A stretch of 64,000 nucleotides of DNA, taken from Flavobacterium sp. ASV13 (GTDB lineage Bacteria; Bacteroidota; Bacteroidia; Flavobacteriales; Flavobacteriaceae). The notes beneath the pieces are model-generated. The model made no database searches, was not told where the DNA came from, and saw nothing but the letters and a program-made list of their open reading frames with translations. A program made the translations under genes and the position numbers. Each line of letters begins with the position of its first letter. Position 1 is the stretch's first letter. Positions 16,464 through 24,086 of this stretch are shown here, in pieces. Location: positions 62,001 through 126,000 of the forward strand of contig NZ_JQJY01000001.1 of the NCBI RefSeq assembly GCF_000745775.1. The letters run 5' to 3'.

Positions 16464-17018
16464 ATGAAAACTAGAAATTTTTTAGCCGTAGCAATCTTAA
16501 CACTTGGATTTGCATTTACATCTTTTGCACAAAAAACAGTAATGGTAGGGGGAGCAGCAATGTATCCTAACAAAAATATTGTCGAAAATGCCGTAAACTC
16601 AAAAGACCATACAACTTTAGTTGCTGCTGTAAAAGCCGCGGGTTTAGTTGAAACATTACAAAGTAAAGGGCCATTCACTGTTTTTGCTCCCACGAACGAA
16701 GCTTTTGAAAAGCTACCAAAAGGTACAGTTGAAACGTTATTGAAACCAGAAAATATCAAAATGTTGCAAACAATCTTAACCTACCATGTTGTAGCTGGGA
16801 AAATGAATGCATCTGATATTGCAAAAGCAATTAAAATGGGTAAAGGAAAGGCAGTGCTTAAAACAGTAAGCGGTGGAACCTTAACAGCTTGGATGGATGG
16901 CAAAGATTTATACATCAGTGACGAGAGTGGGAATAAAGCCAAAGTTACAATCGCTGATGTTAATCAATCAAATGGTGTTATTCATGTCGTGGATACCGTT
17001 TTACTGCCAAAAAAATAA
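16464..17018 (+). CDS. Secreted fasciclin-domain protein, intact copy
   Basis: A 184-residue protein with a Sec signal peptide (MKTRNFLAVAILTLGFAFTSFAQ) and one complete FAS1 domain: GPFTVFAPTNEAFEKLP is the H1 region and VIHVVDTVLLPKK the H2 end. FAS1 proteins mediate adhesion outside the cell. The final 104 residues differ at only 15 positions, by my count, from the truncated fasciclin at 18776-19090. It lies directly before the integrase. It may be cargo that replaces the interrupted host gene, or a host tandem paralogue left beside an insertion; the window cannot decide. A terminator follows. Confidence 0.9.
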   Translation: MKTRNFLAVAILTLGFAFTSFAQKTVMVGGAAMYPNKNIVENAVNSKDHTTLVAAVKAAGLVETLQSKGPFTVFAPTNEAFEKLPKGTVETLLKPENIKMLQTILTYHVVAGKMNASDIAKAIKMGKGKAVLKTVSGGTLTAWMDGKDLYISDESGNKAKVTIADVNQSNGVIHVVDTVLLPKK

Positions 17019-17040
17019 TTAAAATCCCTATAAATTTCTT

Positions 17041-17070
17041 AAATGCCTTATTTTTATAAGGCATTTTTTT
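17041..17070 (+). terminator. Terminator of the intact fasciclin gene
   Basis: AAATGCCTTA and TAAGGCATTT arms with a T-run after the right arm, 22 bases past the fasciclin stop. Confidence 0.85.
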
Positions 17071-17097
17071 ATTATAATTCAATAAGGTTAAATTATT

Positions 17098-17129
17098 TTG
17101 TAGGGGTATAAACTTTTATTCTATTTTTG
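17098..17129 (+). promoter_or_regulatory. Integrase promoter
   Basis: TTG at 17098-17100 and TATTTTTG at 17122-17129 fit the -33 and -7 elements with a 21-base gap, and lie 23 bases before the integrase ATG. Confidence 0.5.
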
Positions 17130-17151
17130 TATAAAAGGATAAATTAATAGA

Positions 17152-18780
17152 ATGAAATTAGGTATATATTGTAGGATTAGTAGAATTAAAGATGGAAATG
17201 ATTTAAGCATTAAGGACCAACAGCAAAAAGGAATTGAAAAAGCCAAGGAACTTAAATTACCATATGATATATATATTGATGAAGGTTTAAGTGGAGCTTC
17301 AGAAAAGATAGAAGATCGGCCGGAATTTGAAAGATTTATTGGAGACGTCACCAATGGAATGTTGACGCACGTTTTTGCTTATGATCAATCAAGATTCGAA
17401 CGGAATCCTCAAATAAGATTTGTAATTAACGACTTATTCAAAAAGCATAAGATTATCTATATTACTCAATTGGATGGGATCGTTGATTTGCATGATCCTC
17501 AACAAGAATTCTTCGGAGATTTATTATCAGTCATCAATAAATATCATGTGACAACTACTAAATTAAAAGTAAAGTCAGCTTTAAAAGTCAGAGTAAAAGA
17601 AGGAAAGTCAAGAGGTTTAAGGCCCTATGGCTATACCGCAGATTCTAGTGGACTATTAATAATTAAAGAAGATGAAGCAGAAATAGTCAAAAGGATTTAT
17701 GCTTTAACAATTGAAGGGCATGGAGCTAGAGCAATTTCAACAATATTTAATGATGAAAAAATACCAACAAGAATGAATTTGGTCGAAAAAGGAACAATGA
17801 AAATGACCAATAAATATACCGGTATAACTATATATAAGGATAAAAAACAAATACTTTGGTCACCTAATACGATTGTTGGCATAATTAAAAATACCCTATA
17901 TAAAGGGGAAAGAAATTATTCTGGGGAGGTTTATGATGCTATGCCTCTGTTCACAAAAGAATATTGGGAGAAGGCTAATGATTCACTGAGTAAAAAGAAG
18001 AGTTATATTTCAAACTCACCAGTCCATCAGTTTTTGCTGAAAGGTTTAATGCGTTGTGGAAAATGTGGCAGAAACTATTATGGAATAAGAAAATTGAATA
18101 AACATGATAATCACTATGTTTGTTCGTCGACTCGTTTAACGGGTGGTAAATGTGGTAATCGTCGCGTTAACATAGATAAAATAGAAACGATACTTTGGGA
18201 TAATTTATTTGCATCTGGTTTAATCGTCGAAAGACTTTCAAAAGACTTTTTTGATAATAATACTCAGACTAAAAATGAAATATTAAAAAGAGAAATAAAA
18301 GAAATTTCAAATCAAAACACTACACTTTCAACAGAAAAAGAAAAGGCAATTAATCTGGTGATAAAGGGCCTTATCCAGGAGTCTGATATTCAAAAAATTC
18401 TCTTTAATTTAGATAAATCAATTTCTGATAATACGATCAAAATAAACGAATTATCAAATAAAATTAGCTTAAATGAAAACTCTGTTTCTGTTATGGCGTA
18501 TATCAAAAAAGAATTTAATGCTTTTTTAAATATCAGTTCCTTTGAAGCAAAAAGGAAAATTGTAAATGATATAATAGAAAATATCTTAGTTAATTTTGAT
18601 GAAGAGAAAGGAGAATTTTTATTTAAGATTGATTATAAAATTAATATAAATCAAGATGTTTTAAATGTTAATATGAAGGATAAACTAACTTTTGATGCTA
18701 CAACACCACATGAGCGTATGATGAAAGGAGTTGTAAATAATATTATAAATGGTCCCCACACATCTAAATCTAACCTTTGA
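17152..18780 (+). CDS. Large serine recombinase (integrase) of the island
   Basis: A 542-residue protein. The N-terminal resolvase domain has YCRIS with nucleophile Ser10 and HVFAYDQSRFERN. A recombinase domain follows at about 155-285 (RPYGYTADSSG, GHGARAISTIFND). A zinc ribbon uses C302, C305, C324 and C334. A coiled-coil region spans about 370-450. This order is that of phage and ICE large serine integrases, which recombine attP with attB. The ORF is read to the very edge of the element: its TGA at 18778-18780 falls in fasciclin codons, so in the excised circle its last residues would differ. No recombination directionality factor is recognised nearby. Confidence 0.92.
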   Translation: MKLGIYCRISRIKDGNDLSIKDQQQKGIEKAKELKLPYDIYIDEGLSGASEKIEDRPEFERFIGDVTNGMLTHVFAYDQSRFERNPQIRFVINDLFKKHKIIYITQLDGIVDLHDPQQEFFGDLLSVINKYHVTTTKLKVKSALKVRVKEGKSRGLRPYGYTADSSGLLIIKEDEAEIVKRIYALTIEGHGARAISTIFNDEKIPTRMNLVEKGTMKMTNKYTGITIYKDKKQILWSPNTIVGIIKNTLYKGERNYSGEVYDAMPLFTKEYWEKANDSLSKKKSYISNSPVHQFLLKGLMRCGKCGRNYYGIRKLNKHDNHYVCSSTRLTGGKCGNRRVNIDKIETILWDNLFASGLIVERLSKDFFDNNTQTKNEILKREIKEISNQNTTLSTEKEKAINLVIKGLIQESDIQKILFNLDKSISDNTIKINELSNKISLNENSVSVMAYIKKEFNAFLNISSFEAKRKIVNDIIENILVNFDEEKGEFLFKIDYKININQDVLNVNMKDKLTFDATTPHERMMKGVVNNIINGPHTSKSNL

Positions 18781-18785
18781 TAAAT
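18770..18785. mobile_element. Right attachment junction (attR) in a fasciclin gene
   Basis: Fasciclin similarity starts abruptly at the Phe codon 18776, within the conserved APTNEAFDKLP block. Sequence to the left belongs to the integrase ORF. The exact crossover dinucleotide cannot be set without the left junction or an empty site. Confidence 0.7.
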
Positions 18786-19090
18786 TACCAGCAGGAACTG
18801 TTGAAACTTTATTGAAACCAGAGAACAAAAAGATGCTTCAAAATATCTTAACATATCATGTTGCCGCTGGAAAATGGAATGCATCAGATATTGCAAAAGC
18901 AATTAAAGCTGGTAAAGGAAAAGCAACTATAAAAGCTGTTAACGGTGGAACTCTTACTGCTTGGATGGATGGAAAAGATTTGTATATAACAGATGAAAAC
19001 GGAAATAAATCAAAAGTAACAATTGCAGATGTGAACCAATCAAATGGTGTGATTCATGTTGTCGATGCTGTTTTGCTTCCGAAAAAATAA
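18776..19090 (+). pseudogene. Fasciclin gene interrupted by the island, 3' part only
   Basis: The last 104 codons of a FAS1-domain gene, from FDKLPAGT to the stop. Compared with the intact copy it lacks the counterpart of the first 80 residues, that is, the signal peptide and the start of the FAS1 fold. An ATG at 18749, inside integrase DNA, gives an open frame, but with no signal peptide, so a working secreted product is unlikely. The missing 5' part should lie at the left end of the island, outside this window, unless it was deleted. Confidence 0.88.
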
Positions 19091-19113
19091 TATTTAATCA
19101 AATTCCAATCTTT

Positions 19114-19155
19114 AAAATTCCAAATCCCAATTTAAAAGTTGGAATTTGGAATTTT
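19114..19155. terminator. Hairpin between convergent fasciclin remnant and rhtA-like gene
   Basis: AAAATTCCAAATCCCAA and TTGGAATTTGGAATTTT pair with one mismatch, with flanking A and T runs. It probably terminates both genes. Confidence 0.7.
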
Positions 19156-19170
19156 AAAAATTAGATTTTT

Positions 19171-20016
19171 TTATTTTTTAGTTGTTAAAGTTGATCCTGC
19201 AGAAGCGACTACGACACAAACAACAGCCAAAATTTCATAGAAACTTAAGTTTTCTTCTAGAAAAATAAAAGCACAAATTGAAGCTGCAGCCGGTTCTAAG
19301 CTCATCAAAATACTGAAAGTACGAGGAGGAAGTTTTCCTAAAGCTTTCATTTCTAAAGTGAACGGAATTGCACTTGACAATAATGCAAGAGCAACACCCA
19401 TTCCGAAAAGCCTTGGAGTAAGATTTACAAGTCCATTTTCGAAAATTCCAAAAGGCAAAACCAGAATTGCTGCTAACAACATTCCGGTTGAAACAGCTGT
19501 ACCTTCATTCATTATTTTTGAAATTTTACCTCCAAAAACAATATAAGCTGCCCATAAAGCTCCAGCAATTAAAGCAAAAAGAACACCTAAAGTATCTAAG
19601 CGTTCATTTGTCCAGGGAGCAATCAACAGAATGCCGATTCCAGCTAATAAAACCCATAAATAATCAATCAGACGTTTTGATCCAATAATCGCAAGCAATA
19701 ACGGACCAATAAATTCTAAAGTAACCGCAAGTCCAATTGGGATTCTTTCAATTGCAAAATAAAAAATCAAATTCATAGCACCTAAAGAAAGCCCATACGG
19801 AATGACAACTTTCCATTGCGTTTTTGTAATTGCTTTTAAATTTGGCCTATAAACCAATAAAAGAATGATTGCAGAAACACCAATTCTGATAGATGCTGTA
19901 CCTGCCGCTCCAAGTGTTGGGAATAAAGTTTTAGCAATTGCTGCACCACATTGTACGCTAATAATTGCAAGCAATACAGCCTGAACAGGAGGAAGGTTGA
20001 TTTTTTTGTTTTTCAT
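19171..20016 (-). CDS. rhtA: RhtA-like EamA/DMT exporter
   Basis: A 281-residue inner-membrane protein with ten predicted segments in two EamA repeats. It tracks E. coli RhtA closely in several blocks: QCGAAIAKTLFP, YGLSLGAMNLIFYFAIERIPIG, ALEFIGPL-type LEFIGPLLLAIIGS, and LPPRTFSILMSLEPAAASICAFIFLEE. RhtA exports threonine and homoserine; the substrate here is not proven. It is the first intact chromosomal gene after the island. The start at 20016 gives a normal family length. Confidence 0.85.
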   Translation of the reverse strand: MKNKKINLPPVQAVLLAIISVQCGAAIAKTLFPTLGAAGTASIRIGVSAIILLLVYRPNLKAITKTQWKVVIPYGLSLGAMNLIFYFAIERIPIGLAVTLEFIGPLLLAIIGSKRLIDYLWVLLAGIGILLIAPWTNERLDTLGVLFALIAGALWAAYIVFGGKISKIMNEGTAVSTGMLLAAILVLPFGIFENGLVNLTPRLFGMGVALALLSSAIPFTLEMKALGKLPPRTFSILMSLEPAAASICAFIFLEENLSFYEILAVVCVVVASAGSTLTTKK

Positions 20017-20066
20017 GAATCGAAGAGCAGAAAAGCGTAAAAGATTTTCTGCTTAAAAGTATTTGA

Positions 20067-20210
20067 TTAATTACCTAATGCTTTCTTGGTAATATAAGCA
20101 CGATATCCGATAATTGCCATTTGCCATTTTTTGGCTTTTGAAATATCTAGACCTTGTTTCGTAAAACTAGGTAGAAGCATTTTGTTTAATTTGGCTAGAA
20201 ATTTATACAT
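20067..20210 (-). CDS. Small conserved-type basic protein (47 aa)
   Basis: Translation from the ATG at 20210 gives MYKFLAKLNKMLLPSFTKQG and ends in AYITKKALGN. It is basic and helical. I recall similar short proteins in other flavobacteria, but cannot name a function. A TATCTTTG promoter box lies 17 bases upstream, which argues for a real gene. Confidence 0.65.
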   Translation of the reverse strand: MYKFLAKLNKMLLPSFTKQGLDISKAKKWQMAIIGYRAYITKKALGN

Positions 20211-20226
20211 AGTAGGTTTGTTTCTT

Positions 20227-20234
20227 CAAAGATA
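20227..20234 (-). promoter_or_regulatory. Promoter -7 box of the 47-aa gene
   Basis: TATCTTTG on the minus strand fits TAnnTTTG. It sits beside the terminator of the preceding serine hydrolase gene. Confidence 0.5.
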
Positions 20235-20238
20235 TGAA

Positions 20239-20268
20239 AAAAGACTTTGCGTTAAAACAAAGTCTTTT
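20239..20268 (-). terminator. Terminator of the serine hydrolase gene
   Basis: AAAAGACTTTG and CAAAGTCTTTT are exact 11-base arms with an 8-base loop, 21 bases past the stop codon. Confidence 0.85.
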
Positions 20269-20288
20269 AGGGTATAAAAATTGAAAGT

Positions 20289-21722
20289 TTAAATTTTTAG
20301 AATAAGATTTTGATCTCCTTCAGTTTCTTTATTTATGGCATTTTTTGGCGCTTCCATCCAGCCACTTTTGTTGATTACAAACTTAAATAAATGCGTTTTG
20401 TTTTTTTCAAACTGAGATATAGGAACAGCTAATTCAAACGTATTTTTGTTTTTTCGAATCATTTGAAAATTTTTATCATCGGGATTCCAATTGTCGAATG
20501 AACCTGCAATTGAAACGCTTTTTACTAAGTCGGCATTTAAAGCTTTATCGTGTATATAACTAAAAACTACATTATCATTGACTATTTTATATCCGTAAAT
20601 TCCGGATTGCTTTTTGTATTCATTTAATAAATCATTTGAAAGACTTACAATGGCTTCGCCTAAAGCATTTCCCGTATTTTCATCGCTTATATTTACAATG
20701 ATCGAAAGCCCTAATTGTCGTTCAGGATAAACAACAAGCATATTTTGAGTCCCAAAAGCGCCGCCATGTTTCCAGCAGTTTTTTCCATTGTCGTCAACTT
20801 CAATATGATCCCAAAAATAGCCGTTCCAGATGGTAGGACTATTTAAGAGATTTCGTTGTGATTCCTGAACAATTTTATCTTTTGTATTTAATTCATAAGC
20901 AATGAATTTGGTTAAATCACCTAAAGTAGATTTTAAGCGTCCGGCAGCTCCCCAAAGATTATCTGAAATCTGTGGCATTAAAGTCCCTTTTAGATTATAA
21001 CCATTTGCAACAATAACATTCGAACTCAAATTTATCCCTGTTGATGTCATTTTAAGTTTTGAAAGAATATGTTCATTTAAAAGTGTTTCGTAATTTTTAT
21101 GGTAAACATTTTCTAAAATATGAGCTGTAAGGTTTAAACTTCCGTTGCTGTATTTGAATTTTGTTCCAGGTAAAGTATCCAATTGAATTGTTTTTAAATC
21201 TTCAAAGAATTTTTCCCGACTATAGGATTCGTCTAATTTTTTGAAAGCCAAATAACTGCTGTCGTTTCGATTTTTGCGTAATTCTGAAGTATCAGGAAGA
21301 TCTTTGTTGAAACCAGTTCTAAAAGAAACTAAATCTTTAATGGTAATTGGTGTTCCATGATATTCCAAATTAGGATAAGAACCCGTAATGTATTTTCGGA
21401 TATCATCGTCTGGATTAAGTTTTCCTTCTAAAACTGCTTGAGCGGCAAGCAAACCTGTAAACAATTTAGTTATTGATGCAACTTCAAAAACAGTATTGTT
21501 ATTAGCAATATTCTCTTTTCCTTTATCAATTTCACCATAATGACGAGTGTAGGTTTCACCATTTTTTACAACTCCAATAGAAATAGAATTTGCTTTTGAT
21601 TTTTGCATTAAAATTGAAGCCGCTTTGTCCATTGCTATGAAGATGCTCTTTTCAGCGTTTTTTTGTTGCGCTAAAATTGATAGCGAAAAGTGTAAAAACA
21701 GGACTAAATAATATTTTTTCAT
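20289..21722 (-). CDS. Class C beta-lactamase-like serine hydrolase with C-terminal CBM48-like domain
   Basis: A 477-residue secreted protein with a signal peptide (cleavage near AQQ, residues 18-20). Catalytic motifs: SITK (Ser83, Lys86), YSN (Tyr191) and KHGG (about 318-321). These define the beta-lactamase/transpeptidase-like family (COG1680), mostly esterases and peptidases. Residues about 385-477 (VSIAGSFDNWNP ... HLFKFVINKSGWMEAP) resemble the glycogen-binding/early-set fold. It lies directly downstream of two BlaI-BlaR1 pairs on the same strand, but a terminator separates them. Antibiotic hydrolysis is possible but unproven. Confidence 0.85.
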   Translation of the reverse strand: MKKYYLVLFLHFSLSILAQQKNAEKSIFIAMDKAASILMQKSKANSISIGVVKNGETYTRHYGEIDKGKENIANNNTVFEVASITKLFTGLLAAQAVLEGKLNPDDDIRKYITGSYPNLEYHGTPITIKDLVSFRTGFNKDLPDTSELRKNRNDSSYLAFKKLDESYSREKFFEDLKTIQLDTLPGTKFKYSNGSLNLTAHILENVYHKNYETLLNEHILSKLKMTSTGINLSSNVIVANGYNLKGTLMPQISDNLWGAAGRLKSTLGDLTKFIAYELNTKDKIVQESQRNLLNSPTIWNGYFWDHIEVDDNGKNCWKHGGAFGTQNMLVVYPERQLGLSIIVNISDENTGNALGEAIVSLSNDLLNEYKKQSGIYGYKIVNDNVVFSYIHDKALNADLVKSVSIAGSFDNWNPDDKNFQMIRKNKNTFELAVPISQFEKNKTHLFKFVINKSGWMEAPKNAINKETEGDQNLILKI

Positions 21723-21751
21723 TTTACGGTTTTAAAATTAAATATTAATAG

Positions 21752-21779
21752 AAAAACCAGTGTTTTTGCACTGGTTTTT
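21752..21779 (-). terminator. Terminator of the BlaI-BlaR1 operon
   Basis: AAAAACCAGTG and CACTGGTTTTT arms with a short loop follow the second BlaR1 gene. Confidence 0.85.
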
Positions 21780-21798
21780 ACATTGTTATTTGAAAATA

Positions 21799-23673
21799 TT
21801 AAGCTTTCTTATCTGCTTTCTCTGCCGCTCTTCTGTCTCTTTCTTGCATCTTCATATCTTTAGCATGCTGTTTCATTTGTTTTGCATGTTCCTTCATATC
21901 TTTTTCATGCTGTTTCATGTCAAGTTCATATCGTCTCATGTCTAACTCATATTGCTTCATGTTATTTTCGTAATCTGAGTCATTGCCAAATTTCATTTTC
22001 ATGTCGATATTGAATTTATCCATGTTCATATTGAATTTCTGCATGGCAATTTCATATTGTTCCATTTGTTTTTCAAAAATGACTTCACGTTTAGACATGA
22101 TTTCTTCTACTGCGTCACCATATGCAGACATAGCATCGATGTTAGGTTGAAATTTTTCCATTTTTTTCTCAAATTCGGCTATTTCTTTTTCAAACTGAGC
22201 CATTGCAACTTTATCTTTTGGATCTCTTGGCGCTCTAGGAGGTTTAGGCATTTTTGACATATCAATAGCTGGAGCTGGAGGAAGTGCTCCTGCAGGGAAT
22301 ACTGGTGGTGTAGGAGGAACTGGCGCAACCATACCCGGAGCACTTGGTGGAGCAGGCGCATCTGGAGCTTCTGGAGCATCATCTGAATTTTTAAAATCGG
22401 TAATAACTACATTCTGAGTTTTAACCATTGTTGGCGCTTCAGGGCTTTCTTCAGTAGTTAAAGTGACGTTTTTAGCACCATTATCATTAGTGTCTAACAC
22501 AATACTGCAATCTTTTATTGCTTTTGTGCTGTTTACTTGTATAATTTGTTTTTTGCCGTTTTCTTTAACAATCTGAATTTTGATACTTGTAATTTCGTTG
22601 TTGCTGTTTCTTTTTAAATCTGAAATTACTACATCAATATTGTGTTCTGATTTTAATTTTGCTGTTAAGTCTTTTAATTCCTGATCTGTAGTCGATTTAG
22701 TAATTTTAAAAACTTGAGTATCCTCGTTTTTTGTTACAGCAGTTTTTTCTGCCAAAGCTTTTTTCTCCTGTGCAATCGTTTTTATTTGGAATAAAAATAC
22801 AAAAGCTGCGAGGGCCGGAATTACAGCGTAATATTTCCAGTAATTCCATTTTTTTGATTGATTTTTGTTTAACATGACAATTCGTTTTTTGATTAATGAT
22901 TGATAAAAATGATTGGTGATTGCAACACAAGTTTCATGTGTTGTTATTTTTAAAAGCGTGTATTGATACGCTTTTTTGTCTGATAATTTTTTTGAAGCTT
23001 CGTTATCGGCAATAAATTCTAAATTTTGCAAAATTGCTTTTTTGTATAGCCAGATAATTGGATTGAACCAAAAAAGAATACAGAAAATCCTAGAAATTAT
23101 TACATCAATAGTATGATATTGATCGCTGTGCACTTTTTCATGTTCTAAAATACTTTGCAGTTCTGCTTCGCTGTACAGTGATGAGTTGTAAACGATATAA
23201 TCGAAATAAGAAAAAGGAGCAATGTTTTCAGTAACATCAACAAACTTGAAATCTTCTTGCTGTTTTATTTTTTTTCCTTTTAAAACCGAATTTAAACTGT
23301 AAAAATCAATAGCAAATTTTAGCATAAAAGCAGCAAATCCAATTGCGTAAATAGCTAGTGAAACCAGATTCCAGTTTATTTCAAAAGATTCTTCTTCAAC
23401 AACTGGCAAATGATTATATGTTGAAACATAATTATGACTAACAGAAGCAGTAGCAGTTTGAACAACAGGTGAATAAATTATAGGAGCTGGATCAACCCAA
23501 ACTACTTTAGTATAAATCACAAAAGGCAAAACAACTGAAGTGATTAATCCGGCCAATAAAAAATATCGGTTACTGGTAAAAAAAGTCTCTTTACGCAATA
23601 AAAAATAATAGGCAAAATAGAATAATGCTATTAAACTGCCAGATTTGATGATAAAGGTGAAAAGTGCTTCCAT
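21799..23673 (-). CDS. BlaR1-like M56 peptidase with Pro-rich and Met/Lys-rich tail
   Basis: A 624-residue membrane protein. Four N-terminal hydrophobic segments surround a cytoplasmic zinc-protease motif HEKVH (178-182). A further membrane segment lies at about 280-295. The periplasmic part has no penicillin-binding sensor domain. Instead there is a small mixed domain, a Pro-rich stretch (APDAPAPPSAPGMVAPVPPTPP), and about 150 residues of repeated, charged helix with units like MKQYELDMRRYELDMKQHEKDM. BlaR1 proteins cleave the partner BlaI repressor on signal. The gene follows the second BlaI gene by five bases. Confidence 0.85.
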   Translation of the reverse strand: MEALFTFIIKSGSLIALFYFAYYFLLRKETFFTSNRYFLLAGLITSVVLPFVIYTKVVWVDPAPIIYSPVVQTATASVSHNYVSTYNHLPVVEEESFEINWNLVSLAIYAIGFAAFMLKFAIDFYSLNSVLKGKKIKQQEDFKFVDVTENIAPFSYFDYIVYNSSLYSEAELQSILEHEKVHSDQYHTIDVIISRIFCILFWFNPIIWLYKKAILQNLEFIADNEASKKLSDKKAYQYTLLKITTHETCVAITNHFYQSLIKKRIVMLNKNQSKKWNYWKYYAVIPALAAFVFLFQIKTIAQEKKALAEKTAVTKNEDTQVFKITKSTTDQELKDLTAKLKSEHNIDVVISDLKRNSNNEITSIKIQIVKENGKKQIIQVNSTKAIKDCSIVLDTNDNGAKNVTLTTEESPEAPTMVKTQNVVITDFKNSDDAPEAPDAPAPPSAPGMVAPVPPTPPVFPAGALPPAPAIDMSKMPKPPRAPRDPKDKVAMAQFEKEIAEFEKKMEKFQPNIDAMSAYGDAVEEIMSKREVIFEKQMEQYEIAMQKFNMNMDKFNIDMKMKFGNDSDYENNMKQYELDMRRYELDMKQHEKDMKEHAKQMKQHAKDMKMQERDRRAAEKADKKA

Positions 23674-23678
23674 AACGA

Positions 23679-24047
23679 TTATTTTTCTTCTTTTGGATTT
23701 TCAATCATTGCTAAGATTTCTCGTAATTCGTTTGCCGAAATTTTCTCTTCTTTGGCAAAAAACGAAACCATGCTTTTATAAGAGCTGTTGAAATAATTAT
23801 CAATTGCGGTGCTCATAAAACCTTTTCGGTATTCTTCAATACTCACAATTGGATAATATTGATGCGTATTTCCAAAAGCATTATGGCCGACATATCCTTT
23901 TTCTTCAAGATTGCGCACAATAGTCGAAAGCGTGTTATAATGCGGTTGTTCTTCAGTAATTTCAGCCTGAATTTCTTTTACAAAAGCTTTTCTAAGCTTC
24001 CATAAAATGTGCATTATTTCTTCTTCTTTGTTGGTTAACTTTTGCAT
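23679..24047 (-). CDS. BlaI/MecI-family repressor, second copy
   Basis: A 122-residue winged-helix repressor, MQKLTNKEEEIMHILWKLRKAF, then HYNTLSTIVRNLEEKGYV for the recognition helix and wing. The C-terminal helices dimerise. It is very similar to the first copy at 25713-26081. No operator is seen in the 39-base gap upstream, so it is expressed from the common promoter. BlaI proteins bind operators until cut by BlaR1. Confidence 0.92.
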   Translation of the reverse strand: MQKLTNKEEEIMHILWKLRKAFVKEIQAEITEEQPHYNTLSTIVRNLEEKGYVGHNAFGNTHQYYPIVSIEEYRKGFMSTAIDNYFNSSYKSMVSFFAKEEKISANELREILAMIENPKEEK

Positions 24048-24086
24048 TATTTTGGTTTTGGCTGTTAATTAATGGGTTAGATGTAT

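Larger units (their letters stand above)
1..18777. mobile_element. Right part of an integrated mobile island (left end outside window)
   Basis: The stretch is visibly more AT-rich than the rest, carries defence-type and unknown genes, two serine recombinases and a polymerase-like protein, and ends where a large serine integrase runs into a fasciclin gene lacking its 5' part. None of the flavobacterial intergenic repeats found to the right occur here. No phage structural, conjugation or relaxase genes are visible, so prophage, ICE or mobilisable island cannot be told apart. The left junction is not in the window. It is also possible that several separate insertions are stacked here. Confidence 0.65.

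Noticed and set aside
18749..19090. Fasciclin ORF as an intact gene
   Set aside because: The ATG lies in integrase DNA and the signal peptide and first part of the FAS1 fold are missing; treated as a remnant.
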